Positions 7,577 to 15,322 of a DNA stretch of 33,700 nt are shown piece by piece (position 1 is the stretch's first letter; the number at the start of each line of letters is the position of its first letter). A program made the position numbers and the translations under genes. The notes under the pieces are model-generated. The model saw only the letters and a list, made by a program, of their open reading frames with translations, made no database searches and was not told the DNA's origin. The stretch comes from SFTJ01 sp051871555 (GTDB taxonomy: Bacteria > Bacteroidota > Bacteroidia > Bacteroidales > Muribaculaceae), in contig JBJECZ010000084.1 of assembly GCA_051871555.1 (NCBI GenBank), positions 1-33,700 of the forward strand, in the 5' to 3' direction.

Positions 7577-7921
7577 TCATGGATGCTTGCCAAGCATCAC
7601 GGCATTAACTTGCGCCTCGCCGTCAACCTCAACGTATTTCACCGACACGGTGTCGCCTATGCTCCACGATGCACGTTTCGACGGGTCGAGGTCGGGATAG
7701 CTGAAACTGAGCGTGTCGCCATGCTCGTTCATGATGGTTATGCTGTTCATAGCGCCGTCAATAGCCACACCTATAGCAGTTTGCTCGCTGTCGACACTTG
7801 CTTCAGGCGAAACTACAACCACTGTTGAATCGGCGTTTTCGCTTTCGTTATTGGCATGACCGCACGACACAAAGCTCATGCTCATCAGCCCTAACAGCGT
7901 CACAATCAACGTCTTTTTCAT
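7577..7921 (-). CDS. small lipoprotein of unknown function
   Basis: This is a 114-residue protein with a lipoprotein signal peptide: MKKTL, a hydrophobic stretch, then the lipobox SFVSC with the lipidated cysteine at residue 20. After a Ser/Glu-rich, low-complexity linker (about 21-46) comes one compact domain, about 47-114, with alternating beta-like strands (TAIGVAIDG, NSITIMNEHGDTLSFSY, WSIGDTVSVKYVE). It resembles a small beta-barrel or OB-like fold, but I do not recognise a named family. It is probably attached to the outer or inner membrane facing the periplasm. A perfect -7 element (TATCTTTG read on the minus strand, 8000-8007) gives a leader of about 70 nt. Intact and well formed; function unknown. 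Confidence 0.75.
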   Translation of the reverse strand: MKKTLIVTLLGLMSMSFVSCGHANNESENADSTVVVVSPEASVDSEQTAIGVAIDGAMNSITIMNEHGDTLSFSYPDLDPSKRASWSIGDTVSVKYVEVDGEAQVNAVMLGKHP

Positions 7922-7999
7922 AACTCAGCATTTATATGTAAGTATCTTCATCTAAACTGCCGGGCGCGCTTCAATGCGCATTTCCCTTGCAATCCATTG

Positions 8000-8007
8000 C
8001 AAAGATA
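8000..8007 (-). promoter_or_regulatory. Bacteroidetes -7 element for the small lipoprotein gene
   Basis: Read on the minus strand this is TATCTTTG, a perfect TAnnTTTG. No TTTG lies 20 nt upstream, so only the -7 half is supported. The start codon is 79 nt downstream. Confidence 0.5.
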
Positions 8008-8160
8008 CTTGTTTTTTTCAAATATCACGCATTCGGTCGACACTTCTTTTTCATTTTGCCGCAAAATATCCCTCAGGTGTATTTAGCGATAGTCAATATC
8101 AAAAATTCATATTTAACTATATTTTACCTATATGGGCAAATATAACGCCCACACATATAA

Positions 8161-8168
8161 TACATTTG
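8161..8168 (+). promoter_or_regulatory. Bacteroidetes -7 element for the 8195 gene
   Basis: TACATTTG matches TAnnTTTG exactly and ends 26 nt before the ATG at 8195. No convincing -33 TTTG is present. It supports the small downstream ORF as a real gene. Confidence 0.5.
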
Positions 8169-8194
8169 CATACAGAAAAGAAATAAACTAAATA

Positions 8195-8494
8195 ATGAGC
8201 ATCATGGCAACACAAACATTTCAAAGCATCTGCACTACCGACTGCATCTATGCGTCGCTAATGATTGACGGCCGCACGGTGGCAAGTTTTTCTCGCCAGA
8301 ACTTTAACAACATCAGCGAGGTGATTAGGCTGATGTATCACTTTGCCGGACAATTTGCCGGCATGGCACGAATGCTTGTGCGTAATCAGAGCAAAGGATG
8401 GAGCACCATTCTCCCACTTTCGTCGAATGTGCCGAATCCTAACTCCAAGCGTAAACCTGTTGCTAAAAACGGGCAATACCTCATTCCATGGTAA
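8195..8494 (+). CDS. small protein of unknown function
   Basis: The 99-residue protein has no signal peptide and no transmembrane helix. I recognise no domain. It begins MSIMATQTFQSICTTDCIYASLMIDG, has a strand-helix character (TVASFSRQNFNNISEVIRLMYHFAG), and ends in a basic, proline-rich tail (NPNSKRKPVAKNGQYLIPW). The second methionine (8204) is an equally possible start. The gene has its own perfect -7 element 26 nt upstream and a tetraloop hairpin downstream at 8580-8603, so it looks like a monocistronic, expressed small gene and not a chance ORF. DNA- or RNA-binding is conceivable given its size and basic tail, but nothing in the sequence proves it. Confidence 0.6.
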   Translation: MSIMATQTFQSICTTDCIYASLMIDGRTVASFSRQNFNNISEVIRLMYHFAGQFAGMARMLVRNQSKGWSTILPLSSNVPNPNSKRKPVAKNGQYLIPW

Positions 8495-8892
8495 CCCGCC
8501 ACAAAGGAAATAATATACACCCCAACCATATAATCATCACACGAATGATTTAATACCATGACCAAAACGCATCAGTCGGCCCGGGATTTGCAAAAATTCC
8601 GGGTTGCTTGCATTTGCTGGCATCAAGCCTTGGCAACGAAACCCACTGCTCGATTAAACCATAAACACGTGCAATCACCCATCTTACTAAATATCGTCAT
8701 AAAAAAATTTAGCTTGGAATGATGGTAATACTGATTTTTTTCAGTAATTTTACAACACAAAAACAGCTATGCACTCATGCCACCTGCACGCAGGAAGGTC
8801 AATACAGCAATAATTGGCTGATTTATAAAGGCATAGCACATAACAGAGGCTTATAATTTAGTAGAATTTTTATTATATTAATAAGAACTATT
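8495..8892. other. intergenic region before the NifU-like gene
   Basis: About 400 nt hold no credible gene. I see one strong stem-loop (8580-8603, listed separately), a short A/T hairpin ACTG-ATTTTTTT-CAGT around 8731-8744, a small CCTGC-AC-GCAGG hairpin near 8782-8793, and an AT-rich stretch just before the ATG at 8893. The promoter of the downstream operon must lie here, but I could not find a clear TTTG/TAnnTTTG pair. TAATTTTA at 8745-8752 is the best partial match and would give a leader of about 130 nt. Confidence 0.4.
8580..8603 (+). terminator. stem-loop after the 8195 gene, possible terminator
   Basis: The sequence folds into a 10-bp stem (CCCGGGATTT with AAATTCCGGG, one G-T wobble) capped by a GCAA tetraloop, a GNRA type. 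It is followed only by a mixed T-rich tract (TTGCTTGCATTTG), so termination is plausible but not assured. Confidence 0.45.
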
Positions 8893-9585
8893 ATGGTTTA
8901 TACACAAGAAGTACAACACATGTGTTGTGTAGCAAAGGGTGCTAACCATCCTTCAGCTCCAATACCAGAGGAGGGAAAATGGGTTAGAGCAAAAGAAATC
9001 AAGGACATTTCTGGTTTTACACACGGCATTGGCTGGTGTGCACCACAACAAGGAGCTTGCAAGCTTTCGCTCAATGTGAAAGAAGGAGTGATTCAAGAGG
9101 CACTTGTTGAAACAATCGGTTGCTCGGGTATGACACACTCAGCAGCAATGGCAGCTGAAATTCTCCCAGGCAAAACCATCCTTGAAGCATTGAACACCGA
9201 CCTCGTTTGCGACGCTATCAACACAGCAATGCGCGAATTGTTCTTGCAAATCGTTTATGGCCGCACTCAATCGGCATTCTCTGAAGGTGGTTTGCAAGTT
9301 GGTGCTGCTCTCGAAGACCTTGGCAAGGGTCTGCGCAGCCAAGTTGGTACTATGTTTGGTACATTGGCTAAGGGCGTGCGCTACCTTGAAATGGCTGAAG
9401 GCTATTGCACTCGCATGGCCCTCGACGAAAACAACGAAGTGATTGGTTACGAATTCCTTCACCTTGGCAAGTTCACCGAGGCTCTCAAGAAAGGAAAGAC
9501 CCCAGAAGAAGCAATCGAAGCAGCAAAGGGACACTACGGTCGCTTCGACGATGCAGCTAAATATATTGACCCACGCAAAGAATAA
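8893..9585 (+). CDS. NifU-like iron-sulfur scaffold-type protein paired with GGGtGRT protein
   Basis: This is a 230-residue cytoplasmic protein. Residues about 45-130 resemble the NifU/IscU N-terminal scaffold fold: GWCAPQQGACKLSLNV, then VETIGCSGMTHSAAMAAEILPGKTILEAL, then the DAINTAMRELF helix. Candidate cluster ligands are C49, C56, C77 and C106, with an extra CC at residues 11-12. The spacing differs from classical IscU, whose ligands are three Cys and an Asp. A C-terminal region (about 150-230) is outside the classical fold. It is the first gene of a two-gene operon: a GGGtGRT protein gene follows 17 nt later. This pairing is recurrent in anaerobic bacteria, where it is usually annotated as an iron-sulfur assembly scaffold with no assigned target. 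The role is inferred from fold and cysteines only. Confidence 0.8.
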   Translation: MVYTQEVQHMCCVAKGANHPSAPIPEEGKWVRAKEIKDISGFTHGIGWCAPQQGACKLSLNVKEGVIQEALVETIGCSGMTHSAAMAAEILPGKTILEALNTDLVCDAINTAMRELFLQIVYGRTQSAFSEGGLQVGAALEDLGKGLRSQVGTMFGTLAKGVRYLEMAEGYCTRMALDENNEVIGYEFLHLGKFTEALKKGKTPEEAIEAAKGHYGRFDDAAKYIDPRKE

Positions 9586-9589
9586 TTTA

Positions 9590-9595
9590 GGAGGA
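9590..9595 (+). promoter_or_regulatory. strong Shine-Dalgarno sequence of the GGGtGRT gene
   Basis: AGGAGG lies 7 nt before the ATG at 9603. Bacteroidetes genes rarely carry a full Shine-Dalgarno, and none of the neighbours examined here does, so it fixes the start and suggests high translation. Confidence 0.7.
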
Positions 9596-9602
9596 CAACA
9601 TT

Positions 9603-10616
9603 ATGGCAATTAGAGAAGTAAAATTTGAATCTCAAGACCGTCGAATGAAGCAAATTCTTGCTGCATTGAACGAAAACGGCATTAAAGATATTGAAGAAGC
9701 TAATGCTATTTGCGAAGCTGCAGGTATCGACCCTTATTTGACTTGTGAAGAAACTCAGCCTATCTGCTTTGAGAATGCAAAGTGGGCTTACGTAGTTGGT
9801 GCTGCAATAGCTATTAAGAAGGGTTGCAAAAACGCTGCCGACGCTGCTGAAGCCATTGGCATCGGTTTGCAATCGTTCTGCATTCCCGGCTCGGTTGCCG
9901 ACGACCGCAAGGTTGGCTTGGGCCACGGCAACTTGGCTGCTCGTCTTCTTCGCGAAGAGACCAAGTGCTTTGCTTTCTTGGCTGGTCACGAATCGTTTGC
10001 TGCTGCCGAAGGCGCAATCAAGATTGCTGCTAAAGCCGACAAGGTGCGCAAAGAACCTCTTCGCGTAATCCTTAACGGTTTGGGCAAAGACGCTGCAAAG
10101 ATTATCTCTCGCATCAACGGTTTCACTTATGTTCAAACTGAATTCGACTATTTCACAGGCGAACTTAAAGTGATTGAAGAACACCCATATTCAAACGGCC
10201 CTCGTGCCAAAGTTAAATGCTACGGCGCTGACGACGTTCGCGAAGGTGTTGCTGTTATGTGGAAAGAAGGCGTTGACGTTTCAATCACTGGTAACTCAAC
10301 TAACCCAACTCGTTTCCAACACCCAGTAGCAGGCACATATAAGAAAGAACGCGTATTGGCAGGCAAGCCTTACTTCAGTGTTGCTTCAGGTGGTGGTACA
10401 GGCCGTACTCTTCACCCAGATAACATGGCTGCCGGTCCTGCTTCTTATGGTATGACTGACACCCTCGGCCGTATGCACTCCGACGCTCAATTTGCAGGCT
10501 CTTCTTCAGTGCCAGCTCACGTTGAGATGATGGGCTTCCTCGGCATTGGTAACAACCCAATGGTTGGTTGCACCGTTGCTGTTGCTGTTGACGTTGCTAC
10601 TGCCCTTTCAAAGTGA
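9603..10616 (+). CDS. GGGtGRT protein (conserved, function unknown)
   Basis: The 337-residue cytoplasmic protein carries the signature that names its family, SGGGTGRT at residues 262-269, followed by HPDNMAAGPASYGMTDTLGRMHSDAQFAGSSSVPAHVEMMGFLG. There are several cysteines (C37, C48, C55, C75, C93, C122, C206), some in positions that could bind metal or an Fe-S cluster. No signal peptide or transmembrane segment is present; the Ala/Gly-rich stretch at 62-90 looks like buried helix. It is the second gene of an operon with a NifU-like protein (17 nt apart) and is closed by a strong terminator at 10655-10688. Codon choice in both genes is strongly biased and a full AGGAGG precedes this one, suggesting abundant product. 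The biochemical function of the family is not established. Confidence 0.9.
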   Translation: MAIREVKFESQDRRMKQILAALNENGIKDIEEANAICEAAGIDPYLTCEETQPICFENAKWAYVVGAAIAIKKGCKNAADAAEAIGIGLQSFCIPGSVADDRKVGLGHGNLAARLLREETKCFAFLAGHESFAAAEGAIKIAAKADKVRKEPLRVILNGLGKDAAKIISRINGFTYVQTEFDYFTGELKVIEEHPYSNGPRAKVKCYGADDVREGVAVMWKEGVDVSITGNSTNPTRFQHPVAGTYKKERVLAGKPYFSVASGGGTGRTLHPDNMAAGPASYGMTDTLGRMHSDAQFAGSSSVPAHVEMMGFLGIGNNPMVGCTVAVAVDVATALSK

Positions 10617-10654
10617 AAATTTTAGCCGAAAGCTATCATTTTTATTAAATAGTT

Positions 10655-10688
10655 AATCCCTCTTTGGCGAAATCGTCAAAGAGGGATT
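10655..10688. terminator. strong terminator between convergent operons
   Basis: A perfect 12-bp stem (AATCCCTCTTTG at 10655-10666, CAAAGAGGGATT at 10677-10688) encloses a 10-nt loop. It lies 38 nt after the GGGtGRT stop and 24 nt beyond the stop of the convergent AAA+ gene, so it can serve both directions. T tracts on either side are short. Confidence 0.8.
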
Positions 10689-10711
10689 TCTTCATCACGG
10701 CATCTCGTACA

Positions 10712-12862
10712 TCACACGGCAAATCCCACGCTGCGGCGCATCGGCACCTTCACCACATTCTCCAACGATTCATTCAAGGCTACGTCCTCGGCACGCACTA
10801 TGCGAAGTTCGCTGACAGCAACGCTGTCAGCAAATCCAAATTGTTTCGAAACTCGCTGCGCAACATTGCTCACAATCACGTTCTCAACATATTCAGTCAC
10901 CCAACGAGCATTGCTGAAGCAAGCGTCTTTTGCGGCAACCACCTTTGCAATTGTGGCTTTCATTGCAACTTCAGCTTCGGCATCGAGCTCATAGTCGAGT
11001 TGTTCAAGCAGATTCATTGCAATCGTTGCCAACTCGTCGGCAGCATAATCGGGGAATCGGAATTTGTGCGGAAAGCGCCCTTTCAAGCCCGGATTTGAGT
11101 TCATCATCTCGTTCATCTCCTTCTCGTAACCGGCAAGAATAACAATCATATCGGGGTCGGGCTGTGCCAACGCCGTAAGTAGCGACTCAATCACTCGTAG
11201 GCCGAAGTCCTCTTTTCTACCATTATATAATGTGTATGCCTCATCGATAAACAACACATTGCCACGCGCCATAGCAAGCACTTCGTTCACGTTATTCTCG
11301 GTGTCGCCAATAAAGCGGCCAACAAGCTTCGAGCGCTCAGTCACCACCACATCGCCCTGCGAAAGCAATCCCATTGAATGGAACACCTTGCCAATCATTT
11401 TTGCCACAGTGGTTTTCCCCGTTCCGGGATTGCCAGTGAACACCATGTGGTTGGGCACCGACAATGTTGACTTCAGCCCTGCCCTGCGGCGCATATCCAT
11501 AAACCGCACTTTGTTTATAGCGAACGAGATGTCCTCCTTAAGCGTTTTCAACCCAATCAAGCCATTAAGCTCCTTCATGCTTTCGGCAAAGCCGTCGGCA
11601 CGTCGTTCAAACGCCAAATCGTGCAAGTCGGCTGCAGTGACCAGCGACAATTGCTTCTCGGCGCCGTCGCGGTGCTTGTCGTACTCGGCAAACAGGCGTT
11701 TGTTGAGTCTGCCTTTTATGATAGCCATGAGCTTATCGTTAATCTGCTGCAACGCACTGTTGCCAAGCCCAAGATTCGCCGAATCGCGCTTTATCACTTG
11801 CTGAACAAGCAGCTCGGCATCAGCCGACAACTCATAGCTGAAATGATTAAACACCGACGAAACATAATGCACCAGCTCAAGCTCACTCTTGATTTGATAC
11901 TGCAGCGGCTCGCTGTCGGCAAAATACCGTTTCAACGCAGGGTATGTGGCAAACAAAGCCTCAACTTCCTGCTTTGTGCCACACAGCACAACCGTCCATT
12001 CAATATCCTTTTCAAGATAATACAATATACGCTTCACCAGCACAGCATTCTGAGCTACCAACAACGGCGAAATGTTTCGCATGATTATGCCGTAAGCCTC
12101 GTTATTGAGAGTGCTCTCATAATCGTCAATCTCGATTTTTGTCATTTGCGCACAACAAATCTTCTCAAAATCCACTTCGCCCAAATCGTGGAGGCAAAGC
12201 AACTGAGGCACGGCAAATTTATTGTCGTAAACAATAAAACACCGGTTGACTGGCGTATATGCCCTAAATTTATGTCTACGCCATTTACGCAAAAGCCCCG
12301 ACTTTGCCGACTCAATGGCAGAGTCAATCACACATGCCACTCCGGGAGTTTTGCATAACGACTCCCAACTTTGCTGGTTAATGCTCATTTCGGCAATAAC
12401 CGACTCGCGGCTTTGCGGCACCGACTTACCACCTCCCACGCTTTCAAATCGCTTGCCATCGTAGTTGAACGTGTATGAGCCAATCGGCTCACTGCAATAG
12501 TACACAACAAACGTATACACATCGGGCAGCCACGCATAATCCGACTTTAACTGCAAATGCATGCGTCGGTCGCCACAGCTGTCAAGTCCCGCTTTGCCCA
12601 TCGGCAAATAGTCGTCGTTGAAGCATTTCACCTCAACTTCGCAATCTTTATTAGGCGTCCCCGAAAAATAGAGTGATACAAAAACACCGCCATGAATCGG
12701 ACGGGTTTCATAACGTCGAACCGAAAGGTCGGTCAATTCAATCGGCACATCTGTCGAAGTGTCGACTTCATCTTTTGCTTTATTGTGATTCATTGATAAA
12801 CAAAATTCAGTCAATGCTTCACCAAAATCTTTTTCTTCAAAATCGTTTTCCATATTATTCAT
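10712..12862 (-). CDS. CbbX/SpoVK-type AAA+ ATPase with a degenerate N-terminal AAA+ module
   Basis: The protein is 716 residues from the start used here. The C-terminal AAA+ domain (about 450-650) has Walker A GNPGTGKT (Lys483), Walker B VLFIDEAY (Asp540-Glu541), GLKGRFPHKF as arginine-finger region, and a lid, all typical of the CbbX/SpoVK clade. Residues about 20-140 look beta-rich. Residues about 289-360 (from WTVVLCGTKQEVEALF to YELSADAEL) align with the second half of the active domain (MIVILAGYEKEMNEMM to YELDAEAEV), so an ATPase-dead AAA+ copy seems to precede the active one. CbbX relatives remodel protein complexes; the client is unknown. The start at 12862 (MNNMEN) or 12853 is preferred to the upstream ATG at 12931, whose extra residues look non-coding. 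No close cotranscribed neighbour. Confidence 0.85.
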   Translation of the reverse strand: MNNMENDFEEKDFGEALTEFCLSMNHNKAKDEVDTSTDVPIELTDLSVRRYETRPIHGGVFVSLYFSGTPNKDCEVEVKCFNDDYLPMGKAGLDSCGDRRMHLQLKSDYAWLPDVYTFVVYYCSEPIGSYTFNYDGKRFESVGGGKSVPQSRESVIAEMSINQQSWESLCKTPGVACVIDSAIESAKSGLLRKWRRHKFRAYTPVNRCFIVYDNKFAVPQLLCLHDLGEVDFEKICCAQMTKIEIDDYESTLNNEAYGIIMRNISPLLVAQNAVLVKRILYYLEKDIEWTVVLCGTKQEVEALFATYPALKRYFADSEPLQYQIKSELELVHYVSSVFNHFSYELSADAELLVQQVIKRDSANLGLGNSALQQINDKLMAIIKGRLNKRLFAEYDKHRDGAEKQLSLVTAADLHDLAFERRADGFAESMKELNGLIGLKTLKEDISFAINKVRFMDMRRRAGLKSTLSVPNHMVFTGNPGTGKTTVAKMIGKVFHSMGLLSQGDVVVTERSKLVGRFIGDTENNVNEVLAMARGNVLFIDEAYTLYNGRKEDFGLRVIESLLTALAQPDPDMIVILAGYEKEMNEMMNSNPGLKGRFPHKFRFPDYAADELATIAMNLLEQLDYELDAEAEVAMKATIAKVVAAKDACFSNARWVTEYVENVIVSNVAQRVSKQFGFADSVAVSELRIVRAEDVALNESLENVVKVPMRRSVGFAV

Positions 12863-13316
12863 CTTTATTTTTGCGAAGCGGCTACGGCAAACTGCACAAT
12901 ATGGTTCGGCAGCCCCGACGAGTCGCTTCAAGGTTTATTAAAAAATATATAACAACACACTGATAGCATCGCATTGCTGAAAAGCATATTCAGGCGGCAA
13001 AAGCCCACCTCAAACACACCTCAAAACACGATGCAGCCAAGACGTCAAAGAGCGCAGCATTCCCTGTCAAAGAGCAAGATGCACCTTCTACTGCATGGTT
13101 CACGACCATACAAATCGGTTAATTAGGCATATCCTGAAACTCACGACAGCCTAACTTGCTTCATTTGCCATTGATGCTTTTGTCATTATATATTTTGCTA
13201 TGTGTAAGGTGAATTATTGATTGTTTGTTTTCACACTATTGTGAACTATTAGAATGAAATCGCAGCAATAAGTTTAATGCCCATCAAAAAATTTAACGCC
13301 CCTCCCAAAAATAAAT
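12863..13316. other. intergenic region upstream of the AAA+ gene
   Basis: About 450 nt hold no credible gene. Visible structure includes a pair of identical decamers GTCAAAGAGC at 13044-13053 and 13066-13075, with starts 22 nt apart, and the 16-nt palindrome TTCACACTATTGTGAA at 13230-13245. There is also an imperfect direct repeat (TTTAATGCCCATC..., TTTAACGCCCCTCCC...) around 13272-13309. I found no convincing TTTG/TAnnTTTG promoter for the AAA+ gene. Confidence 0.35.
13230..13245. promoter_or_regulatory. 16-nt palindrome, possible regulator binding site
   Basis: TTCACA-CTAT-TGTGAA has perfect 6-nt arms with a 4-nt centre in an otherwise AT-rich region about 370 nt upstream of the AAA+ gene. 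The arm order is the reverse of the CRP/FNR and Rex arrangements (TTGTGA...TCACAA), so no regulator can be assigned. Confidence 0.25.
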
Positions 13317-13349
13317 GCGAGCAGCGGGTTGAAAAAGGCCACTGCTCGC
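13317..13349 (-). terminator. intrinsic terminator of the DUF3078-peptidase operon
   Basis: On the minus strand GCGAGCAG (13349-13342) pairs with CTGCTCGC (13324-13317) around a loop containing further GG/CC pairing. It is followed by ATTTATTTTT. It starts about 40 nt beyond the stop of the C1B peptidase gene. Confidence 0.75.
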
Positions 13350-13388
13350 AAATCTACCAAATTATGTAATATCACAAATTATCCACTG

Positions 13389-14786
13389 TTATTCTTCCAC
13401 TGCAAACATGGGATCCCACGATGGAAGCATAATTGGCTTTTGCTTAAGCATCTTCTGCACATCGGCAGGCACATACTTCTTGTCGATGACAAAGCGGAAC
13501 ATATATTCGTTGAACCACTCATCGGTCATCACCAAATTGCCCTTAAATCCGCTGCTTGCGCCCCAGCTGTTCTCAACCATCCAACGCGTCGGTGCCTTTG
13601 TGTTCATGTCAACGTCCACCGCAATCAGCGTCATGGCGTGCGACGAGCCACTTGCATGAGTGAGGATGCGCTCGCGCTTATCCATTGTCAGGTTCAAACC
13701 GAGCAGCGACTCATAGTCGAAATTCTTTAGGTCGCAAGTGCCCACCTGACGATTGAGGAATTTTCCCACATCGCACGAGATGTACATTGCATTGTTATCT
13801 TTGATTGACTCAATAGCCATTGGCTTGATGTCGTCGATTGGCAAATTCAAGTACACCCAATCGTGACCCTCATAGGTATGACGGTCGTATTGAATCTGAT
13901 AAACCTTGCCGTATTCACGCGACGGGTCGTTCATCAGCAGCACATAGTCGCCAGTCAAATCCTTGTCGCCCCACAATTCTTTGTAGAACGATTGCGGAGT
14001 GTAAGTCTTAACGCTAATCACTGTGCCCGAGGTGTTCTTCATCTCCCAAGTGAATTCCTTTGGAGGAATGCCGTAAGCCAAAGTGAGAATGCGATAGATA
14101 TTACCCAGCATTTTCACCTTTTCGGCTTCGAGTTCCTTCGTCTTGCTGCCCTTCTCTGCCATCTTGCGCAACTGCATGCCGTAGTCGCGGAGCTGCCATT
14201 TCAGTTGAGCTGAAATCTGCGAAGTGGCATTGCTCGATTGTGTTTCGGGCATTACCGACTTTGGAACAACGCCATATTTCTTCACCAAATCGGCAACGCC
14301 GGTGAATGTGCCACCGTCGCTCAATGGGTTAGAGAACAACCAATCAACAAAGCGGTCGTCAAATGGCTTGTTGGCGGTGTCGATTACACCCTGCAAAAAC
14401 AGGTTCGACTTTTCCAACTGGTCGTAGAAGAACAAATAAACCTGCGACAATTCCAATTCAGGCAGGTTGTGTGCATTGATTGCCTGCGAACGAAGCACGT
14501 TCATTCCGGTGAACAGCCAGCAACGGCCCGATTGCTTTTGGTCGGTGATGCCTTTGGTGTGCACTTGATAAGTAAACTCGCCTTTCGACACGCCGTTCAG
14601 CGTAGAAATATCAGTGGCAAGTGTATTGAGCGAGGTGTGTGCCATGGCATTACGCACCACTTTGTCGGTGGTCGTCTGCGGTTGGCTCGACAACTGCTCA
14701 AGAACCTTTGGTGTGATGGCTGTCTGCCCAAATGATGCGAAGCACATGCTGGCGCCAATCACTGTTGATAACAAAACTCTCTTCAT
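13389..14786 (-). CDS. secreted C1B cysteine aminopeptidase (bleomycin hydrolase/PepC-like)
   Basis: The 465-residue protein belongs to papain-clan family C1B. The catalytic triad is visible. The nucleophile is Cys89 in QSGRCWLFTGMNVLR, the histidine is His383 in GSSHAMTLIAVDVD, and the asparagine is Asn406 in WMVENSWG. Unlike cytosolic PepC or bleomycin hydrolase, it begins with a clear signal peptide (MKRVLLSTVIGASMCFASFGQT, cleavage near residue 20), so it acts in the periplasm or outside. Length matches the family. The C-terminal tail (MLPSWDPMFAVEE) resembles the self-inserting tail that makes C1B enzymes exopeptidases. It is the last gene of a four-gene operon, 24 nt after the preceding gene, and is closed by a terminator. 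It probably trims peptides for uptake. Confidence 0.92.
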   Translation of the reverse strand: MKRVLLSTVIGASMCFASFGQTAITPKVLEQLSSQPQTTTDKVVRNAMAHTSLNTLATDISTLNGVSKGEFTYQVHTKGITDQKQSGRCWLFTGMNVLRSQAINAHNLPELELSQVYLFFYDQLEKSNLFLQGVIDTANKPFDDRFVDWLFSNPLSDGGTFTGVADLVKKYGVVPKSVMPETQSSNATSQISAQLKWQLRDYGMQLRKMAEKGSKTKELEAEKVKMLGNIYRILTLAYGIPPKEFTWEMKNTSGTVISVKTYTPQSFYKELWGDKDLTGDYVLLMNDPSREYGKVYQIQYDRHTYEGHDWVYLNLPIDDIKPMAIESIKDNNAMYISCDVGKFLNRQVGTCDLKNFDYESLLGLNLTMDKRERILTHASGSSHAMTLIAVDVDMNTKAPTRWMVENSWGASSGFKGNLVMTDEWFNEYMFRFVIDKKYVPADVQKMLKQKPIMLPSWDPMFAVEE

Positions 14787-14810
14787 AAATTATATTTTCG
14801 TTGTTTATAA

Positions 14811-15308
14811 TTATTCTCTTTTCATCACCACCTCATACGATTCGATTCGCACTTTCAGTTTATATGGTGTGGCACTTCGGCGTGGTTTTGGTCCGGCATA
14901 GTAATACAACCTTTTTGTGTCGAACGACCGTATTTTTGCCATAGTTGTAGCGCCTTTGGCAAGATTGCAGGCAATGGTTTCGGTGCGGCTGTGCAGCATC
15001 ACGCCTTTCATGTCGGTGTAAACAAAGGTGATGGTCACATGGCCGATAGCGGTTTCGGTGTTGTTTGTCACAAAAAATGTTTCATAACGGTCGCTAAGCC
15101 GCTTGCTATACCCCTTAAGCACTATGCCGCCATCAACAAAGCCACGCTTGCCACTTTGCAAAGTGTCCGTGGCAACCGTGTCTAATGGCACGACAAGGTT
15201 TTCAGTTGCCACACGCTGTGTGGTCAACCCCTTGCGAGTGGTGTTCACACGCGCTGTTGCACTCATTGCAACAGCTGATGCCAACATTATGCCTATAATC
15301 TTTTTCAT
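14811..15308 (-). CDS. exported protein of unknown function
   Basis: From ATG 15308 the product is 165 residues, starting MKKIIGIMLASAVAMSATA, a clean signal peptide. An in-frame GTG at 15326 would add six residues and overlap the upstream stop as GTGA, so translational coupling from there is possible. The mature part holds an immunoglobulin-like run of beta strands: DRYETFFVTNNTETAIGHVTITFVYTDMKGVMLHSRTETI, then ATTMAKIRSFD. That is the pattern of domains describing how a ligand or neighbouring chain is held, but I recognise no named family. It is the third gene in the operon from the DUF3078 barrel to the C1B peptidase. Periplasmic or surface location is inferred from the signal peptide. 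Confidence 0.7.
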   Translation of the reverse strand: MKKIIGIMLASAVAMSATARVNTTRKGLTTQRVATENLVVPLDTVATDTLQSGKRGFVDGGIVLKGYSKRLSDRYETFFVTNNTETAIGHVTITFVYTDMKGVMLHSRTETIACNLAKGATTMAKIRSFDTKRLYYYAGPKPRRSATPYKLKVRIESYEVVMKRE

Positions 15309-15322
15309 GCCATCAGTCAATT

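Noticed and set aside
8495..8892. A riboswitch or small RNA before the NifU-like operon
   Set aside because: Only short hairpins are seen; no conserved riboswitch core or clear promoter-terminator pair could be recognised.
13230..13245. A CRP/FNR or Rex operator
   Set aside because: Its half-sites are in the opposite order (TTCACA...TGTGAA, not TTGTGA...TCACAA), so the palindrome is reported without naming a regulator.
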